This document shows positions 1-9,218 of a stretch of DNA of 39,791 bases, one piece after another. The notes under the pieces are model-generated. The model did not search any database and had not been told where the DNA came from. It was given only the letters and a program-made list of their open reading frames with translations. Origin of the DNA: an uncultured Rhodospirillales bacterium (lineage in GTDB: Bacteria > Pseudomonadota > Alphaproteobacteria > Rhodospirillales > UBA2165); contig CAJQSN010000001.1 in assembly GCA_905614355.1 (NCBI GenBank), positions 1 through 39,791 of the forward strand, given 5' to 3'. Made by a program: the position numbers and the translations under genes. How positions within the stretch are numbered: position 1 is the stretch's first letter; every line of letters starts with the position of its first letter.

Positions 1-14
1 AAAGGAGAAAAAAT

Positions 15-776
15 ATGAATGTAGATGGACAGCCTGCCGTTGTAACGGGTGGAGCTTCTGGCCTGGGTGAAGCGACTGCTCGTATGCTTTCAGAGAATGG
101 TGCCAAGGTCGCTATTCTTGATCTTAATCAAGAGCGAGGCGAGATAGTCGCTAAAGAAATAGGAGGTTTTTTCTCAAACTGTGATGTTGCCGATGAGAAA
201 AGTATGCAATCTGGATTAGATGCTGCAAAAGAAGCTCACGGACCCGGCCGAATACTGGTTAATTGTGCGGGCATTGCTGGAGCGTCTCGCGTCGTCGGAA
301 GAAATGGTCCCCATGACCTTGAGGTGTTTACGAAAATTTTGACTGTCAATTTGATAGGTACCTTTAATGCTACTCGTTTGTTTGGCGTTGATGCGAGCAC
401 CCTTGATCCTTTGGAAGACGGTGAGCGTGGTGTGATTATCATGACAGCCTCAGTAGCTGCCTTTGACGGCCAAATTGGGCAAGCAGCCTACACCGCCTCA
501 AAAGGTGGCATACATAGTATGACACTCCCTATTGCCCGAGAATTTGCTAACTTTGGAGTGAGAATTTGTACTATCGCTCCCGGGATATTATTAACACCAC
601 TCATGGACGTGCTACCTGAAGAAGCCCAGGTTTCATTGGGCGCAAGCGTTCCGTTTCCGGCCAGGCTCGGCAAGGCAGACGAGTACGCCTCCCTTGCCAT
701 GCATATCTTTAAAAACAGGTATCTAAATGGCGAGACTATCCGTTTAGATGGCGCGCTCCGGATGACCGCAAAGTAA
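15..776 (+). CDS. SDR-family dehydrogenase, 3-hydroxyacyl-CoA dehydrogenase type 2-like
   Basis: A classical short-chain dehydrogenase/reductase of 253 aa, the usual family length. The N-terminal NAD(P)-binding motif TGGASGLG is at residues 11-18. The NAG-type motif appears as NCAG. The catalytic set is Ser146, Tyr159 and Lys163, in YTASK. The overall pattern (short TGGASGLG start, PFPARLGKADEYA near the end, LDGALRM at the C terminus) resembles the HSD17B10/3-hydroxy-2-methylbutyryl-CoA dehydrogenase group of acyl-CoA beta-oxidation. Substrate assignment is inference from resemblance. The ATG at 15 follows a strong AAAGGAG ribosome site at bases 2-7. The gene may be the tail of an operon that begins outside the window, and the permease gene follows 33 bases later on the same strand. 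Confidence 0.85.
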   Translation: MNVDGQPAVVTGGASGLGEATARMLSENGAKVAILDLNQERGEIVAKEIGGFFSNCDVADEKSMQSGLDAAKEAHGPGRILVNCAGIAGASRVVGRNGPHDLEVFTKILTVNLIGTFNATRLFGVDASTLDPLEDGERGVIIMTASVAAFDGQIGQAAYTASKGGIHSMTLPIAREFANFGVRICTIAPGILLTPLMDVLPEEAQVSLGASVPFPARLGKADEYASLAMHIFKNRYLNGETIRLDGALRMTAK

Positions 777-809
777 TATCATTTTACGATGCAATATGTA
801 GGATAAATT

Positions 810-1580
810 TTGGTTGGTTTTATTGATTTTCTAGCACATGGTTCGGGAGTGTCTAATTGGGAGTTTATACTACTTTGTACTATTTCTTTCTTAGGTAGTT
901 TAATAACAGCCTCTGTCGGTCTCGGTGGCGGGATGCTGACGTTGGCGACAATGGCTTTGTTAATGCCACCGGCTGTGTTGATCCCCGTACATGGTGTGGT
1001 CCAATTGGGCTCTAATTTTGGTCGCGCTTTATTGCTATATAAAGATATAATACGAACAATTATTCCAACATTTTTGATGGGAACTATAATTGGAGCCATC
1101 GTTGGTGGGCAGGTGGTGGTCGCCTTACCTGTTGAAATTCTTCAGATCATTCTTTCGACTTTTATTTTATATACTGTTTGGGCGCCAGCATTAAAAGCTC
1201 ATGCTTTTAAAAAGTTTACTTTTGCGGGTATTGGAGCCATTGGGGCATTTACGACGATGTTTGTCGGGGCCACAGGTCCTTTAATAGCTCCATTTGTTAT
1301 TGCTATTAGTAATGGTCGAAAGCAAACTGTAGGAACGCATGCTAGTCTCATGACCATCCATCATAGTTTTAAATTAATTATTTTCGGTTTAATTGGGTTC
1401 AGTTTTGCGCCTTATATTCCGATAATCATTAGTTTGATTATTTTTGGATTTGGTGGCACGTATATTGGAAAGCTTGCTCTTGATCGTCTTCCAGAACATG
1501 TATTTAGGGCTGGACTCAAATCAGTGTTGACGGTCATGGCGCTGAAATTATTTTATGATGCTTTTTCTTCTTGGTTATAG
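810..1580 (+). CDS. TauE/SafE-family (DUF81) membrane permease
   Basis: Integral membrane protein of 256 aa with about eight hydrophobic segments. Glycine-rich stretches typical of the TauE/SafE sulfite/organosulfonate exporter family are visible: SVGLGGGMLTLA near residue 37 and FVGATGPLIAPFV near residue 150, the two halves of an internal duplication. The family moves sulfur-containing or small organic anions across the inner membrane, but the substrate here cannot be read from sequence. The chosen start is TTG at 810, preceded by AGGAT at 800-804. No earlier in-frame start gives a better ribosome site. It lies 33 bases downstream of the SDR gene and is probably co-transcribed. It ends 45 bases before a convergent EamA gene, and I see no hairpin terminator between them. 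Confidence 0.85.
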   Translation: MVGFIDFLAHGSGVSNWEFILLCTISFLGSLITASVGLGGGMLTLATMALLMPPAVLIPVHGVVQLGSNFGRALLLYKDIIRTIIPTFLMGTIIGAIVGGQVVVALPVEILQIILSTFILYTVWAPALKAHAFKKFTFAGIGAIGAFTTMFVGATGPLIAPFVIAISNGRKQTVGTHASLMTIHHSFKLIIFGLIGFSFAPYIPIIISLIIFGFGGTYIGKLALDRLPEHVFRAGLKSVLTVMALKLFYDAFSSWL

Positions 1581-1625
1581 GCTGTTTGCAATTTGGTAAT
1601 AGGGGTTAAAGTATCTTTTCTTGCT

Positions 1626-2525
1626 TTATGTTTTCGCTGCATTTAGTTTTGATTCCCTTTGCGCAACATAGCTGGTCGACGCAATAATTATAAAACCACC
1701 AGCCCAAGTCCAGGCATCAGGAAGTTCTGAAAAGAAAAAAAATCCAATTAATGCAGCAATAATTAAACGCACGAAATTAAAAGGTTCGAGCGCGCTTACA
1801 TCTGTGTTATTATAAGCTAACGTCATTGTATAGTGAGCGCCCCCGACTAATAGGCCCAGAGCTGCAAGCATGGCTAACTGGATTAAATTAGGCCACGTCC
1901 AGAAATAAATAGCCATTAGAAATGTAATTGGTATTTGCAACAATGCTACCCAAGCCCCAATACTAATTGGCGTGTCCCACTGTGTCAGATATTTAGCAAA
2001 AATTCGTGATCCACCCCCTAACGTTATGGAACCAAAAACAAATAAAAATCCAAAACTAAAAGATTGAAAACCGGGCCGAATTATCAAAAGTGCTCCAAAA
2101 ATACCAACGCCAATAGCAATCCAACGTCTCAACCGTGCAGTTTCTCCTAGAAACAAAACGGCGCCAAGCGTGACGAATAATGGGCTGGTTAAAGCAACGG
2201 CTGTGGCATCAGCCAAAGGGGTCAGAGATAATGCTGTATACCAGGCTCCTACGGCACCTGCATTAAAGAAAGCTCTTATAAAATGAACACGAAATTTTGA
2301 GGTTCGCATCGCACCAAATTTAGTACGTAATAACCAGGGCAAATAAAATGCAAAGGAAAACAGACTTGTGAAAAATGCTATTTCATACGGATGAATTGAT
2401 TTTCCAACGCCTCTTACAAATCCATGAGAAGCTGTAAATAGAGAAACAGATATAATGATTAGAAGCGCAGACCTGGCGAATATCGCATTTGATGCAGCCT
2501 TGAGGCTAGCGCTTGAAGAATTCAT
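1626..2525 (-). CDS. EamA/DMT-superfamily transporter (paralogue 1)
   Basis: Drug/metabolite transporter of 299 aa with the ten-helix pattern of two EamA repeats. Recognisable landmarks are HPYEIAFFTSLFS after helix 1, LADATAVALTSPLFVTLGAVLFLGE in the first repeat, FGALLIIRPGF, and ALEPFNFVRLIIAALIGFFFFSELP in the second repeat. These match two other EamA proteins in this window (16506 and 17853). The family usually exports small polar metabolites or amino acids, and the substrate is unknown here. The ATG at 2525 is reached from the 291-base divergent gap shared with the ThDP enzyme. It converges with the TauE gene. Confidence 0.88.
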   Translation of the reverse strand: MNSSSASLKAASNAIFARSALLIIISVSLFTASHGFVRGVGKSIHPYEIAFFTSLFSFAFYLPWLLRTKFGAMRTSKFRVHFIRAFFNAGAVGAWYTALSLTPLADATAVALTSPLFVTLGAVLFLGETARLRRWIAIGVGIFGALLIIRPGFQSFSFGFLFVFGSITLGGGSRIFAKYLTQWDTPISIGAWVALLQIPITFLMAIYFWTWPNLIQLAMLAALGLLVGGAHYTMTLAYNNTDVSALEPFNFVRLIIAALIGFFFFSELPDAWTWAGGFIIIASTSYVAQRESKLNAAKT

Positions 2526-2816
2526 TTATAGTGTTACTTTCTGAAAATGGAGGAGTATAAGCATGGGTTTAAAGCATGCAAATCAAAATCACTATAAGAG
2601 TTTTTCTGCGTGCTTTCTAACCGTATTCTAGTATTCATAGTTTTTCTGATGTATTAGAATCCATTATCTTAATTTATTACAACTAAATGCTGTTAATAGG
2701 CGCTTGTTGTGATAGATAAATAATTAAAAGTCCATTTGATTGATAGCAATTGGATTAGGAAAAGTAATAATATTAAGGGGGTATTCTGAGCCTGACTAAG
2801 GTTTAGATCTTTAAAT

Positions 2817-4478
2817 ATGTTTGAGAATTTACAGAAGAAAATGATGAGTGGCGGCGAGGCTATTGTGCAGTCGCTTATACAAAATGATGTTGATACTGTC
2901 TTTGGTATTCCTGGTGCCCAAACTTACCCAATTTTTGATGCACTTGCCCGAGTGCAAACACGAATTAGAACGATTGGCACACGACATGAGCAGGCTGCAG
3001 CCTATATGGCGTTTGGTTATGCTAAATCGCTCGGGCGTCCGGGGATTTATTCAGTAGTTCCTGGTCCAGGTGTTTTGAACACTATGGCAGCGCTCTGTAC
3101 TGCCTGGGGAGCAAATGTCCCTGTTCTTTGTATAACGGGCCAAATTCCTCGTGACGCGATGGGTAAATTACGGGGGCATTTGCACGAGCTTCCCGATCAA
3201 ATTGCAACATTGAAGACGCTTACGAAATGGTCTGTTCGTATTGAACGTGTTTCCGATGCTCCCGAGATTATAAATGAAGCCTTTAGGGTGATGAGTTCCG
3301 GGAGGCCCGGTCCTGTTTCTGTTGAAATGTGTTGGGATGATATGGCGCAGAATGAAATGGTTGGTATACTACCACAAGCAGAAATGGACGCGCCACCAGC
3401 AATTAATAAAACTGAAATTGAATCTGCAGTGAAGCTAATTAAAAATGCTAAGAACCCAATTATTTTAGTTGGGAGTGGCGCCCTGCATGCGGATGCAGCG
3501 GTACTCGAATTGGCAGAAATTTTGCAGGCTCCTGTTGGTGCTTTCAGGGGAGGGAGAGGGGTTGTGAGTGAAGATCATGAGCTTGGCGTCTCTTCTGTTG
3601 CTGCTCACGATCTTTGGCGAAATTCTGATGTCCTAATTGGGATTGGTACGCGTTTAGAGATGCCATACATGCGTTGGTCAAATCCAATGGGTGCCGTTGT
3701 TAACCCATTGGCGCCGCCACATCTTATTAGAATTGACATTGATCCATTAGAAATGTCGCGACTTGTTCCACAAGTTGGAATTATAGCCGATGCTTTGGAC
3801 GGCACTTTGGCACTGACCAAGGCTCTCAAATCTCATTATAAACCAAGATCGACGTCGTTATCTGATATTGCCTATTCAAAGACCTGGGCCAATGAGAAAG
3901 TACAGGAAATTCAACCACATGTTGACTATCTAAAGGTAATACGAGAGGTGTTACCTCGCGATGGATTTTTTGTAGAAGAAATTACTCAGATTGGCTTCGC
4001 ATCGCAATTTGCGTTTCCTGTTTATGAGCCTCGGACGTACGTTACCTGCGGTTTTCAAGGTAATTTAGGTTTTGGATTTCAAGCTGCATTGGGCGTTAAG
4101 GTTGGAAATCCTGATAAAGTAGTTATCTCAGTGACTGGTGATGGAGGGTTCATGTTTGGTGTCCAAGAACTAGCTACTGCAGCCCAAGAGAATATAGGAT
4201 TAATCACTATTATTATGAATAACTCTGCTTTCGGTAATGTTCGACGGGATATGCGACGGATATATAAGCGGCCTCCTATCGGAAGTGAGTTAAAAAACCC
4301 TGATTTTAAAGCTCTTTCTGAAGCCTTTGGTATAAAGGCTTATACGGTTGAAAATCCCGGTGGTTTGAAAGACGCGCTGAAAACCGCAATTAAAGAAGGT
4401 GGCCCAACTGTAATAGAAGTTAAAGTAGATCGTAATACCGAGAAAAGTCCCTGGAAATATATTTTAATGACATATTAA
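2817..4478 (+). CDS. Thiamine-diphosphate-dependent enzyme, acetolactate-synthase/benzoylformate-decarboxylase superfamily
   Basis: A full-length ThDP enzyme of 553 aa with the three-domain order of the family. The N-terminal pyrimidine-binding domain has FGIPGAQTYPIFDAL and the cofactor-activating Glu58 in RHEQAAAYMA. The central domain lies around residues 200-330. The C-terminal diphosphate-binding motif starts GDG at 441-443 and ends near NNSAFGNVRRD around residue 470. It is labelled acetolactate-synthase-like by general resemblance. No regulatory small subunit lies nearby, so a biosynthetic IlvB role is unlikely. The gene is followed after 17 bases by an aldehyde dehydrogenase. That suggests (inference) a 2-oxoacid decarboxylation whose aldehyde is oxidised by the neighbour. 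The ATG at 2817 has only a weak ribosome site, and the ATG at 2841 is a possible alternative. Confidence 0.85.
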   Translation: MFENLQKKMMSGGEAIVQSLIQNDVDTVFGIPGAQTYPIFDALARVQTRIRTIGTRHEQAAAYMAFGYAKSLGRPGIYSVVPGPGVLNTMAALCTAWGANVPVLCITGQIPRDAMGKLRGHLHELPDQIATLKTLTKWSVRIERVSDAPEIINEAFRVMSSGRPGPVSVEMCWDDMAQNEMVGILPQAEMDAPPAINKTEIESAVKLIKNAKNPIILVGSGALHADAAVLELAEILQAPVGAFRGGRGVVSEDHELGVSSVAAHDLWRNSDVLIGIGTRLEMPYMRWSNPMGAVVNPLAPPHLIRIDIDPLEMSRLVPQVGIIADALDGTLALTKALKSHYKPRSTSLSDIAYSKTWANEKVQEIQPHVDYLKVIREVLPRDGFFVEEITQIGFASQFAFPVYEPRTYVTCGFQGNLGFGFQAALGVKVGNPDKVVISVTGDGGFMFGVQELATAAQENIGLITIIMNNSAFGNVRRDMRRIYKRPPIGSELKNPDFKALSEAFGIKAYTVENPGGLKDALKTAIKEGGPTVIEVKVDRNTEKSPWKYILMTY

Positions 4479-4495
4479 TCGTAAGGAGAAGTTCT

Positions 4496-6004
4496 ATGAA
4501 CGTCATGTCTAATGATTTAAAGACCCTAATCCCTGATACGCAAAAATTTTTACGTCAGGAAATGAAGCAGTTTATAGGAGGTGAATGGGTCGCCAGTTCT
4601 AATAGTGACTCGTTCTCAGTGATTGATCCTTCGAGTGCGGAAGTTCTAGCACAGGTGCCAAAAGGAAATGCTGAAGATATTGATGCCGCAGTTCAAGCGG
4701 CAAATACTGCTTTTAATGATCCTTTATGGAGAGACATGCCACCGGCTAATCGCGAAAAATTAATGCACCGTTTTGCAGACTTAATTGAGGGGCATGCTGA
4801 AGAATTAGGTCAACTCGAAGCACTTGATGTTGGTATGCCGAGTTTTATTGGACAACATGTCGAGGTTGGCAATGTCCTGGATACTTTACGTTATATGGCA
4901 GGCTGGCCGACAAAGATTAATGGACGAACAATGAATATTGGTGAGCCAATGCCTGAAAAACGCTTTTTTGCTTATACTTGTCGCGAGCCCGTTGGGGTTG
5001 TTGGGGCTATAGTTCCATGGAACGTGCCCTTGATGATTGCCATGTGGAAAATTGCCCCTGCGTTGGCTACTGGTTGTACTATAGTCATTAAGCCTTCTGA
5101 AGTTACACCTCTCGCAACCTTGCGTTTAGCGGAGCTAGCAGTTGATGCAGGTATCCCTGCTGGAGTGATAAATGTTGTTAATGGTCTTGGTCACGAGGCC
5201 GGACAAGCCTTAGTGGAACATCCTTTGGTAAATAAAATAAGTTTTACAGGTTCGGCTGTCACTGGAAAGGCTATTAACAGAACGGCGACAGAAACCCTTA
5301 AGAATGTTACACTTGAGTTAGGTGGGAAGTCACCTGTGATTTTATTGGATGATGCTAATTTGGATAAAGCCGTTCAAGGTATATCTATGGGTATTTTTGG
5401 TAATACCGGTCAAGTATGTGTAGCGGGATCTCGGCTTTATATTCAACGGGGTATTTTTGATAAAGCCGTGGACCGGTTGACGAAAGAGGCACGCTCCCTA
5501 AAAGTTGGTCCGGGACTACACCCAGAAACTAAAATTGGTCCACTAGTTTCAGAGGCTCATCGCGATAAGGTTATGGGATTGATTGAGGCTGGCGTTAAGG
5601 CTGGCGGTGAAGTAGTAACTGGCGGCAGTCAGATAGATGGTCCTGGATATTATGTCGAGCCCACTGTACTAATCAATCCTCCACAATCTTCACAAGTTGT
5701 TCAAGAAGAAATTTTTGGGCCTGTAATAACCGCTATTCCATTTGATGATATTGACGAGGCTGCGGCGTTAGCAAATGACACGACATACGGTCTTTCATCT
5801 TATGTTTGGAGTAAGGATATCCAAAGGGTCCATCAACTTGTCCCTAAAATAAGGGCCGGGCAAGTTTATGTTAATAGTAGTCCATTCCCGCACCCTGCAA
5901 TGCCAATGGGTGGTTATCGGCAGTCAGGGATTGGCCGCGACTTAGGTGAAGAGGCTATTAACCATTATACTGAGCACAAGTCTGTAGTTATCGGTATAAA
6001 TTAA
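4496..6004 (+). CDS. NAD(P)-dependent aldehyde dehydrogenase
   Basis: Aldehyde dehydrogenase of 502 aa, standard length. Visible motifs are PWNVPLMIAMWKIAPALATG for the cofactor domain, FTGSAVTGKAI, the general base Glu274 in LELGGKSP, and the catalytic Cys308 in GNTGQVCVAGSRLY. The C-terminal EEIFGPV and PMGGYRQSGIGRDLGEEA blocks are intact. The protein is cytosolic and oxidises an aldehyde to the acid. Its sequence is nearest in style to betaine/phenylacetaldehyde/retinal-type ALDHs. The ATG at 4496 follows AAGGAG at 4481-4486. It is very likely co-transcribed with the ThDP enzyme 17 bases upstream, which would feed it the aldehyde (inference). Confidence 0.93.
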   Translation: MNVMSNDLKTLIPDTQKFLRQEMKQFIGGEWVASSNSDSFSVIDPSSAEVLAQVPKGNAEDIDAAVQAANTAFNDPLWRDMPPANREKLMHRFADLIEGHAEELGQLEALDVGMPSFIGQHVEVGNVLDTLRYMAGWPTKINGRTMNIGEPMPEKRFFAYTCREPVGVVGAIVPWNVPLMIAMWKIAPALATGCTIVIKPSEVTPLATLRLAELAVDAGIPAGVINVVNGLGHEAGQALVEHPLVNKISFTGSAVTGKAINRTATETLKNVTLELGGKSPVILLDDANLDKAVQGISMGIFGNTGQVCVAGSRLYIQRGIFDKAVDRLTKEARSLKVGPGLHPETKIGPLVSEAHRDKVMGLIEAGVKAGGEVVTGGSQIDGPGYYVEPTVLINPPQSSQVVQEEIFGPVITAIPFDDIDEAAALANDTTYGLSSYVWSKDIQRVHQLVPKIRAGQVYVNSSPFPHPAMPMGGYRQSGIGRDLGEEAINHYTEHKSVVIGIN

Positions 6005-6086
6005 TAAAAAAATTTAGGCGCCTGTCTTGTATAAATCAGCGCTTACATTTCACTTTCGTGGATGGCAGGATTCTTGCTAATACAGA

Positions 6087-6839
6087 CTATTGACTAAATT
6101 CAAACATAGGTTGGGTATTTGGACCCTGGGGTAATTTTAACCCATGCCAAAAATGATTAAAATTTTCATCAAAAAGATCATACGGAAAAATAGGTGTGTC
6201 ACTGTTAAAACAATCACTCGGGATCTCGATAATTTTAATATGAGGATGTGTAGATTTTAATAGTTCTCTATTATTTTGTTTTGATCTAATTATTGTGTTT
6301 GATTGATTTAGCTGGATACAGATTAATTGTTTACCTGTCCAAAATGATAAATCAAATTCAGCGAAGTTGAGCCGTTCATTATTAAATTCAGTTGATAATA
6401 AGATATAAGTATTTGGCATGGGTAGCCAAGTTGAATAAATCCAGTCGCTTTGAGTAAAAATTTCAGCATCTGAGTTTTGAACAGAAATTTTTGGGATTTG
6501 TTCTAACATGAATTTAAAGTAAGAATTAATAAAAGTTCTTGTGGATTTCGAAAAAGGGGGGATTCCCTTCATTATTTTTTCAATTGTAAGATCATATAAT
6601 AACTGGGAGTCACTAGCTTCGTTCAACGCGTCTGGTGAACGATGCATCCACCCCTCACTACTTAGACGGAGTGCAGGGGAGCCTTTTTTAAAAAAGGCGT
6701 GTTGATTAGACAGATCATTGAAACATCCATTCTGTACAGGCAATATATTTTTGGCTACAGCCTCTGGATCGCTGATTAATCCGTAAATAACAAGGGTTTT
6801 TATATATCCATCTCCATAACGTAGAGCCCGCCGGCCCAT
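6087..6839 (-). CDS. Hypothetical protein, 250 aa, overlapping the LVIVD gene
   Basis: I do not recognise this protein. It has no signal peptide or membrane segment. The middle contains EFDLSFWTGKQLICIQLNQS (residues 161-180), a strand-loop-strand with Glu161, Asp163 and Lys170. That faintly recalls a PD-(D/E)XK nuclease core, but the final Lys expected after the second acidic residue is replaced by Gln. Treat this as a resemblance only. The ATG at 6839 lies inside the 3' end of the upstream LVIVD gene, a 40-base overlap, which suggests translational coupling. An in-frame TTG lies at codon 32 and the next ATG at codon 65, so the true protein could be shorter. It ends 82 bases from the convergent aldehyde dehydrogenase. 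Confidence 0.6.
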   Translation of the reverse strand: MGRRALRYGDGYIKTLVIYGLISDPEAVAKNILPVQNGCFNDLSNQHAFFKKGSPALRLSSEGWMHRSPDALNEASDSQLLYDLTIEKIMKGIPPFSKSTRTFINSYFKFMLEQIPKISVQNSDAEIFTQSDWIYSTWLPMPNTYILLSTEFNNERLNFAEFDLSFWTGKQLICIQLNQSNTIIRSKQNNRELLKSTHPHIKIIEIPSDCFNSDTPIFPYDLFDENFNHFWHGLKLPQGPNTQPMFEFSQ

Positions 6840-8032
6840 CGATCTCCAGCATATACTATACCATTTTCATCTACATAAACTTCATTCATCTGAATAGCTG
6901 GTACCCGGGAATTTTCTGGTGCTGGTGGAACAAAATAAGCGATTAGTTCCGGCTGATACGGATTTTTTAGGTTATAAACTCGAATGCCAGCGTTAAAAAA
7001 TGCACCTATTATAATTTCCTCGCTATGGAACGATGGGCCAGGTCTATTTTCATGTAAGTTATGAGAGCCAAAACGGCCGCCTCTGTGCCCAAATTCTTCG
7101 ACAGGTGGCAACGGCAAGGTACTAATTGGGACTAAATTCTTTTCATTTCTAGCATCTACAACCCAGGTAAGCTTGGGCCAATCCTCGGCATCATCTTTAA
7201 TACATTCATCTGATACTATTAGTAAGCCTCTATCAAATAGTGGCATAACCGTATGGGTAAAACCATTATAGGGGTTATGCGGGCTCCAGTGAGAAACTAT
7301 TTCAGGCTTAGATTTATTTGAGATATCCAAAATAAAAGCACCGCCGTCTATGTATCCAAGATATGCTCGATCTGGGTGGCTTGGATAAACGTTTGCGTTA
7401 TGTAATCTAAAGGCGTCTCCGCCTCTTAATTCATCTAAAGGTTCTGGAATAATACGTTCTGGTGGCGGTGCTTCATCACCCTCCATCGTTCCAGGGTACC
7501 ACCATCGCCCAACTTCTTCCATCTTACTTGGGTTCCGCACATCGATGATTTGGTAAATTTGATCGTCTCTGGGATGCCGCGGGGTAAAGTCAGGCGCACC
7601 ACTCGCGATATGAACGTATTCGCCATCTACAAACCATAAACAATGAACGCCTCTTGAGTGGGGCCCTGCTGTGGAATGAAATCCAATTGATTTGGGGTTT
7701 TCTGGGTCACTTACATCAAATAGTTCTATGCCCGCTGGTTCTAATCCAAGTTCATAAACCTGGTAAGCTACAGCGAGAATATCTCCAGTGACTTCCAAAG
7801 AGTTAGAGCGCATATTTTGATGTGGTAGCTCTGTTTGGCATATAACTTTTGTATTTTTGGGGTCTGTTACATCAACACCTGTAAAATTTTTTGGTGGACC
7901 TTCATGGGCAATCCACAGTACTCGCTTTCCCTTGCTTGTTATCTGTAAGGCCATTCCTTCACCTACACCACCAAAGCCCCCGAGTGTGTTATGGTCAATT
8001 AGTTTCATGTTTTTTGAAAGTGTATCAGACAT
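6800..8032 (-). CDS. LVIVD-repeat beta-propeller protein
   Basis: A 410-aa protein made of repeated blades of the form 'GIELFDVSDPENPK', 'YQIIDVRNPSKMEEVG', 'FILDISNKSKPEIVSHW' and 'IRVYNLKNPYQPELIAYF'. This is the LVIVD/choice-of-anchor propeller pattern, with each blade ending in a 'D(V/I)(S/R)(D/N)P' turn. Histidines cluster in GPHSRGVHCLW and in HRGGRFGSHNLHENR, somewhat as in selenium-binding-protein-like (SBP56) propellers, so a metal site is possible (inference). There is no signal peptide, so it is probably cytosolic. The function is unknown. The ATG at 8032 is 99 bases from the divergent CobW gene. Confidence 0.75.
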   Translation of the reverse strand: MSDTLSKNMKLIDHNTLGGFGGVGEGMALQITSKGKRVLWIAHEGPPKNFTGVDVTDPKNTKVICQTELPHQNMRSNSLEVTGDILAVAYQVYELGLEPAGIELFDVSDPENPKSIGFHSTAGPHSRGVHCLWFVDGEYVHIASGAPDFTPRHPRDDQIYQIIDVRNPSKMEEVGRWWYPGTMEGDEAPPPERIIPEPLDELRGGDAFRLHNANVYPSHPDRAYLGYIDGGAFILDISNKSKPEIVSHWSPHNPYNGFTHTVMPLFDRGLLIVSDECIKDDAEDWPKLTWVVDARNEKNLVPISTLPLPPVEEFGHRGGRFGSHNLHENRPGPSFHSEEIIIGAFFNAGIRVYNLKNPYQPELIAYFVPPAPENSRVPAIQMNEVYVDENGIVYAGDRWAGGLYVMEMDI

Positions 8033-8131
8033 AATAACTTTGAACTCCCTTAAAGTTTACTGGTACTATTATCTTGAGCTTTTTGTAAAATGCAAACATT
8101 GAAAGAAATTTAATGTTAGGGGAATTATTTT

Positions 8132-9133
8132 ATGATTGTTGAGCAAAATATTAAATTTGATAAAGTTCCAGTCTCGATTATAACAGGCTTTCTTGGCAGT
8201 GGGAAAACGACATTACTCAATTACTTAACTGCTCAAACTAATATGAATGATATTGCTCTAATAATTAATGAGTTTGGAGAAGTTGGGCTAGATAATTTGC
8301 TGATCGAGAGTTCAATTGAAAATACTCTTTTACTAGAAAATGGCTGTATTTGTTGCTCTATAAGGGGCGATCTTGTTGATACGATTACTGATTTATTTAC
8401 TAAAGTTGAAAATGGTCAAATTCCTAAATTTAATCGGATTGTCATCGAGACGACAGGTTTAGCCAATCCGGGGCCCATTATCCATAGTATTAGAAATGAA
8501 CGACTAATTTCAAAAAAATGTGAATTAGGTAATGTAGTTACTTTAGTTGATGGAATGCAAGGGGCAGATCAACTCGTCAAATATCAAGAAGTTAAAATCC
8601 AAATATCTCAGGCTGATCTATGCCTGATTTCCAAGTGCGATATAGGATTAACTAATAAAATTAGTGATTTAGAAGAGGATTTACTTAAAATAAACCCGAT
8701 ACTTAGAATAAAAAAAATTAAAAATGGAGAAGTTGATCCAGAATTCTTATTCGATACAAAACCTTTAAATTTTAGGGGTGTAGAAAATCTAAATCAGCAT
8801 TCCCACAAGGGAGCGGAGAGCTTTGCTCACGGCGCAATATCCAGCTGGTCTTTCGAGGGGAGTAAGGCTATTGACGAAACCCTGTTTAACGAGTGGATAA
8901 AAATGCTGTACACATTGCGCCCTTTCGCGATGCTTCGAATGAAGGGTATTATAAAATTTAAGGATCGCAGCCAGCCTATTCTCATTCAGGGTGTTGGAAG
9001 TAGCATGAGTAAAATGGAAGAGCTTAATGGTTGGCCCTCAGGACTAAATCAGACGAGGTTAATATTAATATTTAATGGATTATCACAAAGGTCAATAAAT
9101 TCTAGTTTTTCTCGTTGGGTATTAAGTGAATGA
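8132..9133 (+). CDS. CobW/P47K-family G3E GTPase, putative metallochaperone
   Basis: A 333-aa G3E-family P-loop GTPase. Walker A is GFLGSGKTT at residues 19-27. The metal-binding CxCC motif follows as ENGCICCSIRGDL, with Cys72, Cys74 and Cys75. The switch region ETTGLANPGPI is present. The base-recognition motif reads SKCD (167-170) rather than NKxD. A short His-containing linker (HSHKGAESFAHG) leads into the C-terminal CobW domain with SRWV at the end. The family delivers zinc or other metals to client enzymes, and the client here is unknown. The gene stands alone, divergent from the LVIVD propeller gene. The ATG at 8132 follows AGGGGAA at about 8118. Confidence 0.88.
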   Translation: MIVEQNIKFDKVPVSIITGFLGSGKTTLLNYLTAQTNMNDIALIINEFGEVGLDNLLIESSIENTLLLENGCICCSIRGDLVDTITDLFTKVENGQIPKFNRIVIETTGLANPGPIIHSIRNERLISKKCELGNVVTLVDGMQGADQLVKYQEVKIQISQADLCLISKCDIGLTNKISDLEEDLLKINPILRIKKIKNGEVDPEFLFDTKPLNFRGVENLNQHSHKGAESFAHGAISSWSFEGSKAIDETLFNEWIKMLYTLRPFAMLRMKGIIKFKDRSQPILIQGVGSSMSKMEELNGWPSGLNQTRLILIFNGLSQRSINSSFSRWVLSE

Positions 9134-9218
9134 ATTTAATCGTTATAATTCTGGCAAATTACATTGTTTATGAACATGTTGGTAAATGCAGGCTGATACA
9201 ATACGATAAAGAATAGGG

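Noticed and set aside
404..431. TGATCC-16 nt-CGTGGT inside the first SDR gene
   Set aside because: The -10 half is CGTG, not CGTA, and the site lies within a coding region with no gene starting after it.
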